Below, piece after piece: positions 1 through 12,726 of a stretch of 64,000 bases of DNA. Numbering within the stretch: the stretch's first letter is position 1; each line of letters starts with the position of its first letter. The DNA lies in contig NC_079895.1 of assembly GCF_024868665.1 (NCBI RefSeq), positions 2,558,785 through 2,622,784 on the forward strand. Direction: 5' to 3'. Under the pieces are notes generated by a model, which saw only the letters and a program-made list of their open reading frames with translations, did not search any database and had not been told where the DNA came from. Source of the DNA: Triplophysa rosa. Taxonomy: Eukaryota; Chordata; Actinopteri; Cypriniformes; Nemacheilidae. The translations under genes were made by a program, and so were the position numbers.

Positions 1-954
1 TCACAGCAGACTAGGCCATCTGAAAAGAGGGGATTAGACAGATGAATCGCACAACGAACCATTTGAGCTTCAGTCAAGAAGTAAGGTAAGAATAATTACC
101 TATTATTACGAAATAATAGTGTTTTTACACCTTGTCTGTACATAAACTTGTTGTTGGACACTCCATAAACCAAAGTAGGACCTTAAAAATCCCTTGTTAT
201 GTACTCTTTGATAACAAAGTTCATCCACAGGCTGTTAGTGTTGTTTTGCATTTGAATGACGTTTTCCGCATTTCTTCTTCTTTTTCAGTATTTGGCGGTT
301 GGCCAACCAACTTCGTGTGCTTCTTCCGCTTTACGAGACTGTTGGTGAACAACCCCTCAGATGGCGGAAAGTTAGCAAAAAACAAAGCGTGCCCGTTTAG
401 AAAGATGATATGATTGGTCAGTTTTACTGTCACTCAAAATTAATCTCTCCCATTGATTTACTGTGCTGTCAGCCAGCGGTATGCTAACAGAAGGCGCCCG
501 ACGTAAACACACGTTCAACTTCTTGCAGCATGCGCAGGCTGCGCAGACAGCGTATGACATCGACTGCTCCGTGATCTTGAATTACTCTCGTGAGACTTGG
601 AAATCTCACGTGGATAGAGTCCGCATCCAAGAAGTCAAATATACATATCTAATAGGGATAATCGCCCAACTTTTATTGAAAATAATATTTTAAAGTTTAG
701 TCTAGGTCATCACAGAGGGCCTAGAGGGCCCTGGGGTTCGCTAATGGTTTCTAGTTCCTGTGGAATTGTAGTTGTATATACATTATGTATGCAAATGCAG
801 AATAGCAGAAATAGTACGCTGTAGCCACTTTACACCATTGCAAAGCATCAGGTTAAATCTCATAGCCTTTTAGACTAAACATACACCCCAAAATAAAAAT
901 TCTGATCTGTCTCTTTAAGAAAATACACAAATGTCTCGTTCGACCGTAAATTAA
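1..954. other. intergenic, nothing recognised
   Basis: Short ORFs up to 93 codons are present, but none has a recognisable motif or splice context. I see no repeat family. Confidence 0.5.
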
Positions 955-1092
955 AATTATATCATTATTTACTCACCTTCATATCGACTTCTTTGCAAAA
1001 CAAAATTAAATCTTGGTCACCATTCACCTTCACTGTATGGAAAAAAAAGACGTTTAGAAGAAATTCATGTAACAGTAGGATGAGTAAATGAT
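955..1092. repeat. degenerate Angel-type palindromic element
   Basis: It starts with a worn copy of the ATCATTTACTCACCTTCAT arm and ends with the inverted arm GATGAGTAAATGATGAC about 100 bp later. The outer ends are eroded. Confidence 0.4.
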
Positions 1093-2313
1093 GACTATTA
1101 TTGCGGTGCTACTTGCATAGACTTGCATAGTTTCCTTCATATTTCTGTGCCATTAAAATAGATGTATTATTGTTCGAGTAGCTAGCCATAAATATGTCGA
1201 CCTGAATTTGCTCAACAAGATTCTCTTAAAACTTAATCTTATTTCATATTTTCCTATCATATAGCAATGCCACGAGCATAAATATAAATGCACGTCTGAA
1301 TGTGAAATATTTAAATGCAATGACACCTATATCTGAAACAAACAAATGCTCTTGATCTCTACACGTGTCAAAACTCATATCGAGCAATTTTCAAGATGGC
1401 AATTGTGGCAGCAGCGCAGTGCATTCAGACAACCTCGGTAACACAAGAGGAAGAGCGGCGTCCTTGCGCTGCTGCGTCTATAAAAATGAACCCTTAGCCA
1501 ATTTCTGTGAGCCGGGTAGTTCGCCCGCCGCCTCCTCCCCATGGCAAAGTGAAATGGAATTGCCTCTCACATTCAAAGACAGCTCAGTGGAGGTGATAAT
1601 AGAGCGACTCCCTGCTGTCCTCAGCCAGGAAATAGGAAAGTGGCATATGGGGCCAGGAACCAAACAGAACAGGAGATACAGCCTGGCGAGGGGAGGGGGG
1701 ACCAAAGAAAAGGTTAATGATCATTCCTGAATTCTAGTGGGAGAAAGTCATCTTGAAGTTGAGAGAGTGGGGGAAGGGTAAAAAAAGACTCCAGTCGTTG
1801 TTTTAAAGACTTCGCAGTGCAATTCAAACAAACACGTCGTTAGGCAATTTGACAAATGAACAACATACATGATGAGTTTACAACCAAAAACTGCTGTAAA
1901 AACTATTATGGCTCTAAAGATTCCTGCTTTACGCCTCGAGCAAGAACACACGGCTTCAAACAGAACATTTGAGCGAGTGTGCCTTCGTAAATTGGTTTAA
2001 TGCACTGTAAGGGTAAAGAATAACATTTCATTGCCACCGAACTGAATTGAAGTTTGTTTGTTTGCGCGGTCAGACGAAACACGGCTCAACCAATGACCTC
2101 TCAACCAAGTTTTGGTTGTAAACTGCTTGTCCAAAATATGGAAGATGATTTGAAATTTGTTTTAGTTCTGTTGGTGACGCACAGAAATCACACGCTCCAT
2201 CTTTAAATATCCACTACATTGAAACGCACAGCTTTGTTCAATGATGTTGGATATATATGTGAGCGACTGTATTTTTTCAAAATGATTTAGAGCACACTTG
2301 TTTATAAATACCC
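1093..2313. other. intergenic single-copy sequence
   Basis: A GC-balanced block at about 1380-1740 stands out from the AT-rich surroundings. It has overlapping open frames on both strands and no codon pattern I trust, so it could be a non-coding regulatory element. The rest shows nothing. Confidence 0.35.
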
Positions 2314-2317
2314 TTAA

Positions 2318-2589
2318 AGGGATAGTTCACACACAAATAAAAATGTTGTCATCATTTATTCGCATTCATGTCATTCCAAATCCTGTATGTGACTCTTTCC
2401 TCTGTGGAACACAAAAGAAGATATTTTGAGAAAAGTGTTAGTGGTTTTCTATACAATTACAATTGTTTGGCTACCAACATTCTTCAAAATATCTTCTTTC
2501 GTGTTCTGCAGAAGAAGGAAATACAGGTTTAGAATAACACGAGAGTGACTACATGATGAGAAATTTTCATTTTTGGGTGAACTATCCCC
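2318..2589. mobile_element. Angel-type palindromic MITE with TTAA flanks
   Basis: The ends are AGGGATAGTTCAC and GTGAACTATCCCC as an inverted pair, flanked by TTAA at 2314-2317 and 2590-2593. The internal arms around ATATCTTCTTTCGTGTTCTG are also inverted. It is non-coding and can fold into one long hairpin. Confidence 0.85.
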
Positions 2590-2593
2590 TTAA

Positions 2594-5170
2594 GACTAAT
2601 ATAGTCACACTAAAAGCCAAAAAACCTTTATTTGGATTTCATGAAGACTTCAAGCCCGTTCGAACCACCCACACCTGTCGTTCTGCTCATTCGTCCGAGC
2701 ATCTCTCAGACAACTTCTCAGAAGTTAAGCGGACAATATCTGAACCACCAAGAAGGTGCAAAAAGACACCCCAAAACATTAGACAGCATTTAAAGATATG
2801 CAAGCGTGCAGGGGCGAGAGTGCAGGAGAGAGCGCCGACGCTCCGCAGAGAGCATTAGCAGACGGAGAACATCGCTTGCAGTTACTCACCCTGTTACCAC
2901 ACCTTGGCCGAGGCGGTTTGTAGCCTCTCAGCACTTCAGAGCAGATAGCAGGCCTTTAAGTATCAATTAAACTAGCAGTGGGATTAGCCACCTCATCGTC
3001 AGGCAATTTGCACTGCGTTGCTCTGCTGCTGTGCCTTTTTTCGCATTCATTTGAGGCTTCTCTGTGCAATGACAAAGGTATTTGAAGGAGCAAATGACAA
3101 CTGTTGAAGGGCACGGATGAACTGTTTAAGCAGATTTGCTCTATTCGCCTATGAGGGTGTGCATGTAGGCTCGCACATACAGACGTGCTAACATGCTAGA
3201 CATGCTTAATGCAGATCGTATATGGGGTATTTACATAATGTCGCTGTTGGGCGTGTACCTTCATCTTGACTATCATTTTTCGTAAATCAATTCTTTTCTT
3301 CGCCCTTTATGTCTGTCTGTGTGGTTTCCAAATTTCCACGTTTTGCAAAACCTCATAGATCTACACCACCACCATACTTGATCAGCATTTCTAGATGTAT
3401 TGTGGTCATTCCAGTCCAGTGTCTGTAAATTTCAACAAAATCAAACCTCAGGAGTGACATAAAGTCATCCAACAGCAATGTGCAAGATGGACAGAATGAC
3501 AAGACGCATGAAAACTGTGAGTAAACTCGAGGTTATCACATCAAAAATATTTTTGACCTTTCCCTACATTCATGTAGAAATATGACTGTGGTGTTGCTTA
3601 AAAGTGAATGTAAACTTGTTTTCTTTACGGTATTTGAGGTCTGAAAAAATACAGAGCATCTTTTCTGTTATTTTGACCTGTTTCTCAAGTTTACATTTTC
3701 TGAAAATAAATGCAAAAAGAAACAATATTTTTATTTGAAATTTAGGATAGATATTGTTAGTAATTCACATTCAGAATCAATTCAATCTGGCATGATTTTT
3801 GAATGGGCATTTTTCACATTTTCATTGCGAATTTCCTACGCTATTTCCTTCTAAAGTTTATTCAAATAAATGGACAATACATACTTAAAATGCACTTGGC
3901 GACGTGTTCACTTTCTGGGGTGTTATGGTAAACAGCTACCCTATACACACCACGTTCACACGCTGCTTACACAATCGTTTGGACCCCAATATTACCACAA
4001 CGAAGAAGATCTGTGTGGGAAGTAGAATCAGGTTTGGACCAAGCAATCCAACCAAGTGTGAAATCTCCCTCAAAGTCTTGAGGTTCACCGTGAGATTTTC
4101 TAATCAGGCTCGAGGCCTCCTGCTGCTGGACACACAAAATACAGGTGACATATATATCATAGCAGCATTCATCTTACAAAATCCAAACCTCAACACACTG
4201 CAGAGGTGACATGATGGAGAGGATCAATCGATAACCTTCAGACCTCGTACACTCTCCGACATCATCCAGTAAGGTTTCATTTTAGTGCACTACTGAAGTG
4301 GAGAATTAAACTGAAGATTATAACTGCGAACGTTTTGTTGATAAATGAATTTTGACTTGGAAATAAATCATTGTTTCTCACTCCAAAATTTGACTGCCAG
4401 AAATAAGAAAACAAAAACTTCATGACTCTGGCTTTCTTGAGCTCGTATACTTTTTTGATGCTATTGATAATGCTTTACTTTAAAAACAATATTCCTACAA
4501 TGTGAGATAATACATATTGCATATTTTGTTGAACATGTGCCAGCTGTGATAATGAGGACCAAAGAAAATTTGAATAGTAAACAAATAAAAAAACACAAAG
4601 TTAAAACTCGATGTTTAAATTAGTTGCTTAAATCTTTATATCTTTGCTTATGTTACGGTTAGTATTGTTTCTACCTTTCAAGCATCATATAAATAAATGA
4701 ATTGTAAAAAACTGCTCTTGCATTCCTGAAACCAAAGCGACTTAACAAGTCTCATGTCATTGGCTTTTGGTAAAGCATCTTTTTGGCTTCTCTATCAATA
4801 TTGTCAGGCCTACACATGAAATCCAAGCCATCGCTGAAATATTCAGCATTGAGGGTTTTATTTGTCCCTGTAGAGAGACAGTGTATTATTTAGTAATGGA
4901 GATGGAAGAGCCTGCCAGCACACATCTCTTTCTCTCTCCCTCTCTTTTTCTGCCATCATGGCTGGGGAGCTGAGATTTCTGGATGGCACTAACATAAGCC
5001 GTGTTTGATAGCTGTCCAGTGTGTGTGCTGCTAAGCTATCTGCAATCATTTTGACCTAAAAATATAAAGCAGGCGCAAGCATTTTAAGATCGAGTTTATT
5101 TTTGTAATATGCCAACTGCATGGCTTTTGGCGATGCTGATTTGCATGATGTAGGTATGAAAAAGCTTCCA
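2594..5170. other. intergenic, possible conserved non-coding blocks
   Basis: Single-copy, moderately GC-rich blocks at 2690-3080 (with AAGTATCAATTAAACTAGC) and 4840-5050 look like regulatory sequence rather than coding. A 101-codon ORF at 2553-2858 begins inside the Angel end and is not a gene. The remainder, 3100-4800, is AT-rich with nothing recognised. Confidence 0.3.
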
Positions 5171-5232
5171 TCACATTTACATTACATTCATGCGTTTGAT
5201 ACGCTTTTAGCCAAAGCGACTCAGGCCAGAAA
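5171..5232 (-). repeat. tRNA-SINE 3' tail fragment
   Basis: It contains the inverted form of the fish SINE tail (ATGCGTTTGATACGC...TTTTAGCCAAAGCGACT). Only the tail remains. Confidence 0.5.
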
Positions 5233-5235
5233 CCT

Positions 5236-6489
5236 ACGCAAATTCCAAACACGAATGCTCACGCAATACAAAGTTTTCGTTTTGTGCAAATCTCGGAACT
5301 CACGAGTGCTTTTAAACTAGGCGTCTTACAATGTAAACAAAGCTATAAGGTACTGTACATTTTTGACAGAACCTGGCTTTTCGTGCTCTACAAATCTGCT
5401 ACAGGGTTCGAATATTTTTCAAAAAAACTTTGGGACGAAAGAAGAGAATAGATGTCTCATTACTTTTCACACCTGCTTCTCAGCTTTAAATCCAGACTTG
5501 GCTTTTATGGTTGAAGTTGGTTCGCCGCAACAACAGAGAGGCTAGTGAAACGTTCACAACTCCTGTTTTGTCGCCTTGCATACGTATTTGCGCTATTTTG
5601 CACACGTCCCATGATTGTGTGATAAATTTATTCTGACCTACAAGATGCAAACACAACAGAATGAAGGCAGGACTCGCAGGAAAACAACACAAGCCGGCTG
5701 TGCTCGGGAGGTGTGGGGTCCCTGACGGGCAGATTAGGGTTGTGGGAGCACTTTGCAGGTTGTTGTCGCAGTAGAGCCAGCGGAGATTTGCACGAGCTCA
5801 TCCCCTGACAGAGCCATGTGCGAGCAGAGAAGACAGCAAATTTGTTTTGCATTAAATTAAAACCCTTAAGAACAGAAAACATCAAATGAATTTGGTTTGT
5901 ATATTCAACGGATCTGTTGCACATGAAACTTTGCTGTATACACAAATCAAGAAAATTAAAAATAACAATTAATTACTTTACAATTTACCAGCTTCTGTGT
6001 ATCACTGTACAGGTCCACCATTAACCTCAGTTCACGTCTTGGTGGCTACATATCTATGTCGAAAGATGGCACTTAATGAACTTGGTTGAGAAAATAATCA
6101 ATATTCTTAATATTTGCACTAGTAATTGAGTATTAATGCTGCACTGGAAACTGTGCTATTATATTGCTAAATAAGGCCCTTCTGCCATGACTTCACTAGA
6201 GAAGACTAATCTGAGTCACTACACTAAGAGTAAATTTAACATGTATTTTGTGAATGTACAGGAACTGGAGTTTGGGAGACTTTCAAGAAATGGAAGGGGT
6301 TTTTACATAGTCAGTCACTGAAAGGCTTGTGCTGCTTCAGTCTGAGCATTAATGATTCCGTCCTTCCACTAATACTGCAGGAGGTGCCAGTCATACACTC
6401 CGGCGACTGCCAGATTACATCCACTTTCAATTTCTCCACGGCCAGATGGTTTGTTCACACTGCATAAATAAATGAATGCGGGTGTGTGG
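5236..6489. other. intergenic sequence
   Basis: A GC-balanced block at 5690-5830 and another at 6310-6480 are candidate non-coding elements. The rest is AT-rich and unremarkable. No exon was found. Confidence 0.3.
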
Positions 6490-7110
6490 ACCTCCCTAGC
6501 ACGGATCACATTCTCTCGGCCCGTCTCTTCGACGAAGCGAGCTACGATCTCGCAACCTCAGAGGTGAGCCGAACTAGCGCTGTGATGAAATGGCACCGCG
6601 TCCGTGGCGCGCGTAAAGGGTCGGTGGCGAGGCCGCCGACGCGCGCACGGTGCGCAAGGCAGCGCTGTCACCGACGTGTTAACCACGCGGCCTGCGCTCC
6701 TCATCCGAACACAACTCGCACCTCAAAGTGTTACCCTCCCAGAAGTAAGGCACATATTTGTGAACATTGTTAGACAGATTATATCACCTTTGGCTGCGGT
6801 GTGAACCTCTATCAATTATGTATCTTTCTTTTGATGATCGCATCCCGTTGAAATAGCTGCTAATGAATCGCGAAACAACGTGTGGAGCGGTAAAACGGTG
6901 CATCCAGTGGTAACCACGCGCGCGGATTCAATTACGCGCCATTTTACCAGCTTGATGCGAGGACACGGGCCGAAAGGTGTTTTCAGATGGTCCGCTCTAT
7001 GCGCCTCAGTCATTAGGACCTGGCAGCGGTGCTTCTCTCCTACCTGTAAATGGACTCGGAGGAAAAAACAGAGCCGGTGCCCGGTGAGAATTTCACTGGG
7101 GGCTTGAAAA
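6490..7110. promoter_or_regulatory. CpG-dense block without a gene
   Basis: Two CpG-dense runs, 6515-6730 and 6885-7060, contain many CGCG and GCGC steps in otherwise CpG-poor sequence. ORFs of 95-99 codons cross it on both strands, as expected for GC-rich DNA, but none resembles a protein I know. It may be a CpG island promoter of an unseen transcript or an enhancer. Confidence 0.35.
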
Positions 7111-8565
7111 TTCACACCCGCCCAAGGTGTTGTTTAGTCGTCTGATAAACATGTGAGAAAATAATAGGCTGGAGAGGAGTGGGTGCTTCAACCAAGGAGA
7201 GCAGAGTCAAGATCTAGATTTTTGAATAATTAACTTTGTGATCAAGACGATATCAGTCTGTTAGTCTTCATTTGTTCAATAGGAGCAACAAAAGAGAGAA
7301 AGAGGGAGAGGAAGCCAGGCAAGAGAGAGGGAGAGAGAGACGGAGACGAGTGTCTTGGAAACCAGAATTGTGGATCTAATTGAGGCTGCAAGCGGCCATA
7401 TGGGCTGGTGTGAAAATAACAAACGCTATCAGTACGGAGAAATAAGAGGGAAAAAAGAATAAGATGAACACGCCATCTATCTTAGATATGAATCTACAGT
7501 GGAAGCCAAATATTTCTCCAGCTGTAGAAACGCGCTTTATAATATAGCCATTTATTACAATTGTTTGCCATCCCTTTAACTGCTTCTATATGTTCGGCCT
7601 GACCGTGCGCATCAGATGACTGAAGCAGTCTCCAAAACCATAAGATGCTACAACACACGACTCCCAGCTATAGGAAACAGGCCAAGAATGGAAAACAAAG
7701 TGCATGTGAGCCTCTCCTCCCAACGCGCCTGATGTTCCGAGGCTGCCTGTTATCCGAGGTGTTAATTGGCAAATTCGGTACAAGTCAAGAGCGCGTTCCC
7801 TGCCGTCCTCGCCCAGCCAGGCTCAGGTCATTAAGTCGAGAATGGATTCTCTCATGCTGCCTTAACCCTTGCAGTGCATTAAATCTCTTCCTTTAAGCAA
7901 GCCTGCATCTAAGCAAATAGAAATTCCCTTTATATCACTTCAACGTACAAAAAGCCGTATTGCTTATACTTTATGATTGCGTTTGTTTAGTTGTTATTTT
8001 CTATCTAACAATTGTTTTGGAAATGTTAGTGTAATGATAATCACAACGGCGTTAAATAATTATGGAGAAAAATTCACATAAATAAATACTTTTTTTGTTC
8101 GAGATGAGCATGAGGATAAATATGGATAGCTAACATAAATACCGCGCTCTGCGGTGTGACATTTATTTATTTAAGCATTTTTAGTCCGATCCTTTACAAT
8201 AATTTTCGTTTTATGAGCATAACAATAAAATATACACGGAAAATTCGTACTGTTAATGTCGCACTGACCATCTAAAATCTGAATGTAAAAATTGCAAAAA
8301 AACACATTTTCAAAACAGAATCTAAAATGATACGTTTCGCGTACAACATGCCTCTTGATTTTTTGTTTTGTTTTAACATTTTAATCTTTACTTTAATATT
8401 ACGCATAAATAGGCTACCTGCTGTTGTATTTGGGTGTGCGTCCTGCAAGAACCTAAAAAATGCGAGAGAAAAAAAAGGTTAGTAATGCTGTTTTTGTGTC
8501 AGAATATTATATTCTTAACTGAAATCCTTATTTTAAAAACACAAATGACACACTATAAGCCCAAT
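7111..8565. other. intergenic, with purine-rich GA tract
   Basis: Positions 7284-7347 form an interrupted GA-rich tract. The flanks 7130-7280 and 7380-7560 are single-copy and include homeodomain-type ATTA sites. 7900-8560 is AT-rich with nothing recognised. Confidence 0.35.
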
Positions 8566-8567
8566 CC

Positions 8568-8690
8568 TCATGCATTTGGCAGACACTTTCATCCAAAGTC
8601 ACTTATTTTATCACTACGTGTGCGTTCCCTGGGAATCGAACTTCTGACCTTGGCGTTGCAATCGCCATTCCAGTTAACACTAAATTGCTG
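8568..8690 (-). repeat. tRNA-derived SINE, reverse orientation, fragment
   Basis: It begins with the tail in reverse (ATGCATTTGGCAGACACTTT), then TTCCCTGGGAATCGAACTTC, which is the reverse of the B-box region. The A box is eroded. Confidence 0.65.
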
Positions 8691-8695
8691 ACATG

Positions 8696-9800
8696 AACAA
8701 GTATATAGTACGCTATCTGAAGCAATGCCCTGCCTATGAGGCCTTCTTTTCTGCCGCTTCCTTAGAAACGGTGGCGTCCTCTGGGGTTCTGGGTGCGATC
8801 TCACCAATGCCTCTGTCATCACTTGCTGTGGCTGCCAAATCCGTGCTCCAGAATCGGGGGGCTCGCAAACAAACACACAAAGCAGACAGGACTGCTCAGA
8901 GACCTACGGAAGGCAGCCTTTCGCTTCAACACATTGAGCAAGAAGCGCGTTCCATTGAACCGAGAGGGACCGTTGCGCGCATGTCGGGTAACGTAAACTG
9001 CGGGGTGGCTCTATCCTCTCTTGCCCTTATATTTGGTCTGCCTCCCAAGCATTCACATGTGTTCCTGAAAGAAGTTGTTGATCGTATGCGTGACTTTGAT
9101 ATGAAGAGATGCATCGGGCGGCTATAAACTGACGGCCAAGTGAACTCCAACACCTGCTGAGATCTCGGTTTACACAAATCTACTTGCAGGACAAATTTCT
9201 CATAGGTGTAGGAACGAATTCTGTTTGGACTGTGTATAAAACTTAAAAAAAGACATTGCAATTACGAGAAGGCTATACGCATTATTTACGTAAAAAATGC
9301 AGCTCTAAATACTGTAAGTGTAGTCACCTTAAAAGCCAAACGTATAGGCTAATAATAAAAACAACTACAATCCAACCTGCTCCTATAGATTTCACAACAA
9401 ACAACAGCACCGCAGACTTCTACTAATGTATCCTCCACTGTCAGATGTTTGCATGAAAAGGTGGAGTCATTACAAACAGTGTGGATGATACTGTGGGAAT
9501 TATACTTCCTCTGATCAAACTTTGATGCTGAGACTGCCTCAGACTTCCTGTTAATTAACACTACATATTAATTCCGCCATCTTTCCCCTTCTCCTCTCCC
9601 AGACTGTTATCTGGCATTAGTCTCGCAGTGCAGACACTCACTTACACTCAGCTTGTGAGTATTTGGCTGTACAAGACGAAATAATCAAGATAAGTTTTCT
9701 ATTATGCTTTCTCAATGGGGAACAGTGTAAACGATGTGGATGGTCTGATTTTTAAATGAAGCACCACCAAGGATTTGTCAGGGATTTATTTGCACAGAGA
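8696..9800. other. intergenic, one unsupported 144-codon ORF
   Basis: The longest open frame of the left flank (8693-9127, plus) lies here in GC-balanced DNA. Its product has no motif I recognise, and the frame is open on the other strand too. It starts at the edge of a SINE fragment. I treat it as non-coding. Confidence 0.35.
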
Positions 9801-9835
9801 AAAAAAAAATATATATATATATATATATACACACA
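9800..9835. repeat. A-run and (AT)n/(AC)n microsatellite
   Basis: Ten As are followed by about ten AT units and then ACACAC. Confidence 0.9.
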
Positions 9836-10272
9836 ATTAAAACCAGATAGTTCTGATGTTATATTTCGCCTCAATAACATTTTATTGAGTACGTAAATCA
9901 TTGTATCTATCGCTCTGTGATGTCACAATGATATGGATGTAATTGTAATAAATGTAATAATTCGTTTCCAAAGTTGCACATTTTGCAGTCGCGCCTACTC
10001 GTTTTTAATTTAGCTTTACCTTTTTATTATTATTCTCAGCGTCTCAAACTGTCGAGACACAAGTCAAAAATCTGTTTTATTCGCGCAATTGAATAAAGCC
10101 TATAGGCTATGTTTAAGCTTTTTTCAGAGATTTGCTGTTTTCAAAATACGAGAAAATGCTTTTTTGAATCGAAAACATAATTTAGAGAAAAAGAAAATAA
10201 ATCGAAGGTTAAATGGAAATCTGACAGAGATTTCTTGATACTTGACATTCCTGTTTTGGATTTAGCATGGGA

Positions 10273-10370
10273 CAATAATAATAATAAAATAAAAATAATA
10301 ATAAAATAGAAACAATCATTTCAAATAATAATAATAATTATTATTATTATCAATATTATTATTATTATTG
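10273..10370. repeat. (AAT)n / (ATT)n trinucleotide microsatellite with inverted halves
   Basis: AAT repeats at 10273-10340 are followed by ATT repeats at 10338-10370. The two halves can pair as an AT-only hairpin. Confidence 0.85.
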
Positions 10371-10839
10371 CTATTAATGCAGCACACCAAGAAAAAGAGA
10401 AAAAAAAACATCCACATCTCGCAGGTAGGCTGATTCACATTAGTGCTGTAATGCTGTCGGACATAAGGAAACATTAATTGAGGAAAGATTAGACACAAAT
10501 GTAATAGCAACAGATGTTTCAAATGATGGTAATTTAATGTCATTATCCAGGTCCTCATTTTAATGCTAGCATCGAAATTAATTAAATAAATTATAACGTT
10601 CTACATTTTCAACGTGACTTCTTGGTTTCTATTTTTCACACACAGAAACTATCCAAACACTGTTTTTACACACACGTAACTATTATATAAAGATAGCTAT
10701 ATAAAAACATATTAGAAAAGGTTAGTTGTTAAAATAGTCCTACGATTTAAGAAATACTTCACAGGGAACCCACGTAGGCCTACTGACAAAATATAAACTT
10801 GAAATGTACTTTAAGTCGCCTTTGATGCATAAACGTATA

Positions 10840-10906
10840 CTGCTTGAACTGAACCTATTGGCTCGTCCATGCGTTGGGGGAACTTGAGCCAACACAGTTA
10901 CGTGAG

Positions 10907-10954
<48 letters not shown>

Positions 10955-11270
10955 CTTCGCATTGGAATGAGGCTAGTTTTCCTGAACTGTGCAGAAGCAG
11001 CAGCAGCAGCGGCGGCGGAGGAGCGGCTGATTAGCATGCGGCAATAATGAGGGTGAGCCGGGTTCCATTGTTCTAACACCTCCCGTCTCCTCCGCACCAA
11101 TCTGTCAGCGTTCAGTCTCAAATGCAGCACTCCACAAATGAATTGGATAATTAGTTGCCCCTCACGAATGCTGCACTCTTCTCACCCCTGATTGCTTTCA
11201 CCTTTTTGCTCCTGGCAATTTTGACACCTCGTAATCAGCCTGCTGCCTCTCCCTCTCAATCTATAACCCT
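10840..11270. promoter_or_regulatory. candidate conserved non-coding element around a TC repeat
   Basis: A GC-balanced block contains a CAGCAGCAG/CGGCGG stretch at 10995-11020 and the homeodomain-like sites GCTGATTAGCATGC and GGATAATTAGTTGCC. It carries no coding signal that survives inspection. The TC microsatellite at 10909-10948 lies inside it. Confidence 0.3.
10909..10948. repeat. (TC)20 microsatellite
   Basis: Uninterrupted TC dinucleotides over 40 bp. Confidence 0.95.
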
Positions 11271-11587
11271 CCTCTTGTCTACCCTTTTCTGGTGTACTTC
11301 CATCCAAAATATACACCTAGAAAGTGTTGAAGCTGATGAATGGACGGCCTGCTTTACTGCAGATAATGGATGCGCGGCGAATGAATGGGATCTATAGATC
11401 TTTTGCATAATGAAAGATATATTCGTCTTGCACTTTTTGCATTATGCCGTCATAAAATTGAGTCAACAGCAAGGACAAAAAAACACATGGACCCAGAAAC
11501 TGTCAGTACAGCTTTCCTCTTCCAAATAACGAGCGCTGACAACGTAATTATGTACAAGCATCTGTCCACGACTCCAGAGAGAGAATA

Positions 11588-11614
11588 AGAGAGAGAGAGG
11601 GAGAGAGAGAGAGA
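11588..11614. repeat. (GA)n microsatellite, interrupted
   Basis: GA units with GGG interruptions over about 27 bp. Confidence 0.85.
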
Positions 11615-11689
11615 TCATTAGGGAGAGAGTTCATATTTTTCGTCTTTTAGAATAAATTCATGGTTTAATGCGAGAGATGAAAATTTGAG

Positions 11690-11880
11690 CGGTCTGTTTA
11701 TCCAAGACGGGTCGTGCATTATGCGCAACACATTGCGCGCTTTCGAGATGCGATATTCAGCATGGCAAAGAGAGCGCGCGCGCTCGTCACGTGTGGCGGT
11801 TGTTGTGTTGTTTTCGCTGCAAAGCAACGTGGCGCGCTAGACATCGCGAAATTATGCATCATTAAAACATGGGTTTGGTT
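11690..11880. promoter_or_regulatory. second CpG-dense block, no gene
   Basis: GCGCGCGCG and TCACGTG sit in a short CpG-rich patch flanked by AT-rich DNA. The 11271-11690 flank includes a GA repeat and nothing else recognised. Confidence 0.3.
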
Positions 11881-12257
11881 AAAAAAATAAAAATAAACAG
11901 GAGGAAAACAATCGTTAAGCATATGGGAGCTGCTGTCCGTCAGTTTAAGCTATCGCACTACGATTGATCAAATACAGAGTTTTAAGTAAAAGTGCTAAAA
12001 TTCATCATACTTCTGGCTCAAAGATGACGTTTTATTCAAAACCGTGATATTTTAAGTTAACTTTTTTGCGTTTTTAAATTCTATTTTGCGTAGCCTAATT
12101 TAAAATAATTATATAATGCAATCATTCCAACTCTTGAATAATTTATTTTGAAGTTCTATGTCATAAATTCAAATGGATTGAATGGTTATAATGAGGACTG
12201 TACTGGTTTTAATGGAAACTACGTTTTTTTGTGTATATATTTGGGCTCTTATGATAT

Positions 12258-12726
12258 CCCTTAGGAAAATTAACCAGGGTTTTTTTTTTGTGGTAAAAGT
12301 GTAGCAGCCATGGTTATTTGGTGTATTTATTACTATGTCAGTAACCATGTTTTGTTGGTGTTGTTGCTTTAACTGTATGGTATAAACCATGGTAAATTAA
12401 TGTATGTCATCTGGTGGATGGGAACCAAGGCCCAAAACATGAAAATATTTACAATTCTAATACGTATTTCATGTACACTTATTTATGAAGTATGTTGAAC
12501 AGTAGATATACAACCAGATCTCTGAAAATATAAACCATGGTAACCATACTTGAGTTTTATTTGTAGTTAAATCAAAGTAACCACAAATACTGTATTCCAT
12601 TGTCTCTCTATAGGACCCAAAGTTCAATCCTTTTAGCAAAACTATAGTAATACAAATGATAATCAGCTTGCCAAAAACATTACTACAATTTTACCATAAT
12701 AAAACCATGTCTAATTTTCATAAGGG
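12258..12726. mobile_element. MITE-like DNA element with ~28-bp inverted ends
   Basis: The left end CCCTTAGGAAAATTAACC and the right end read in reverse, CCCTTATGAAAATTAGAC, are clearly related. Internal ACCATGGT motifs recur (around 12310, 12387, 12536). There is no coding capacity, and I could not find a convincing target-site duplication. Confidence 0.65.

Noticed and set aside
6486..7115. 95-99-codon ORFs in the CpG block
   Set aside because: Stop-poor frames are expected in GC-rich DNA; frames on both strands are equally open and none looks like a protein.
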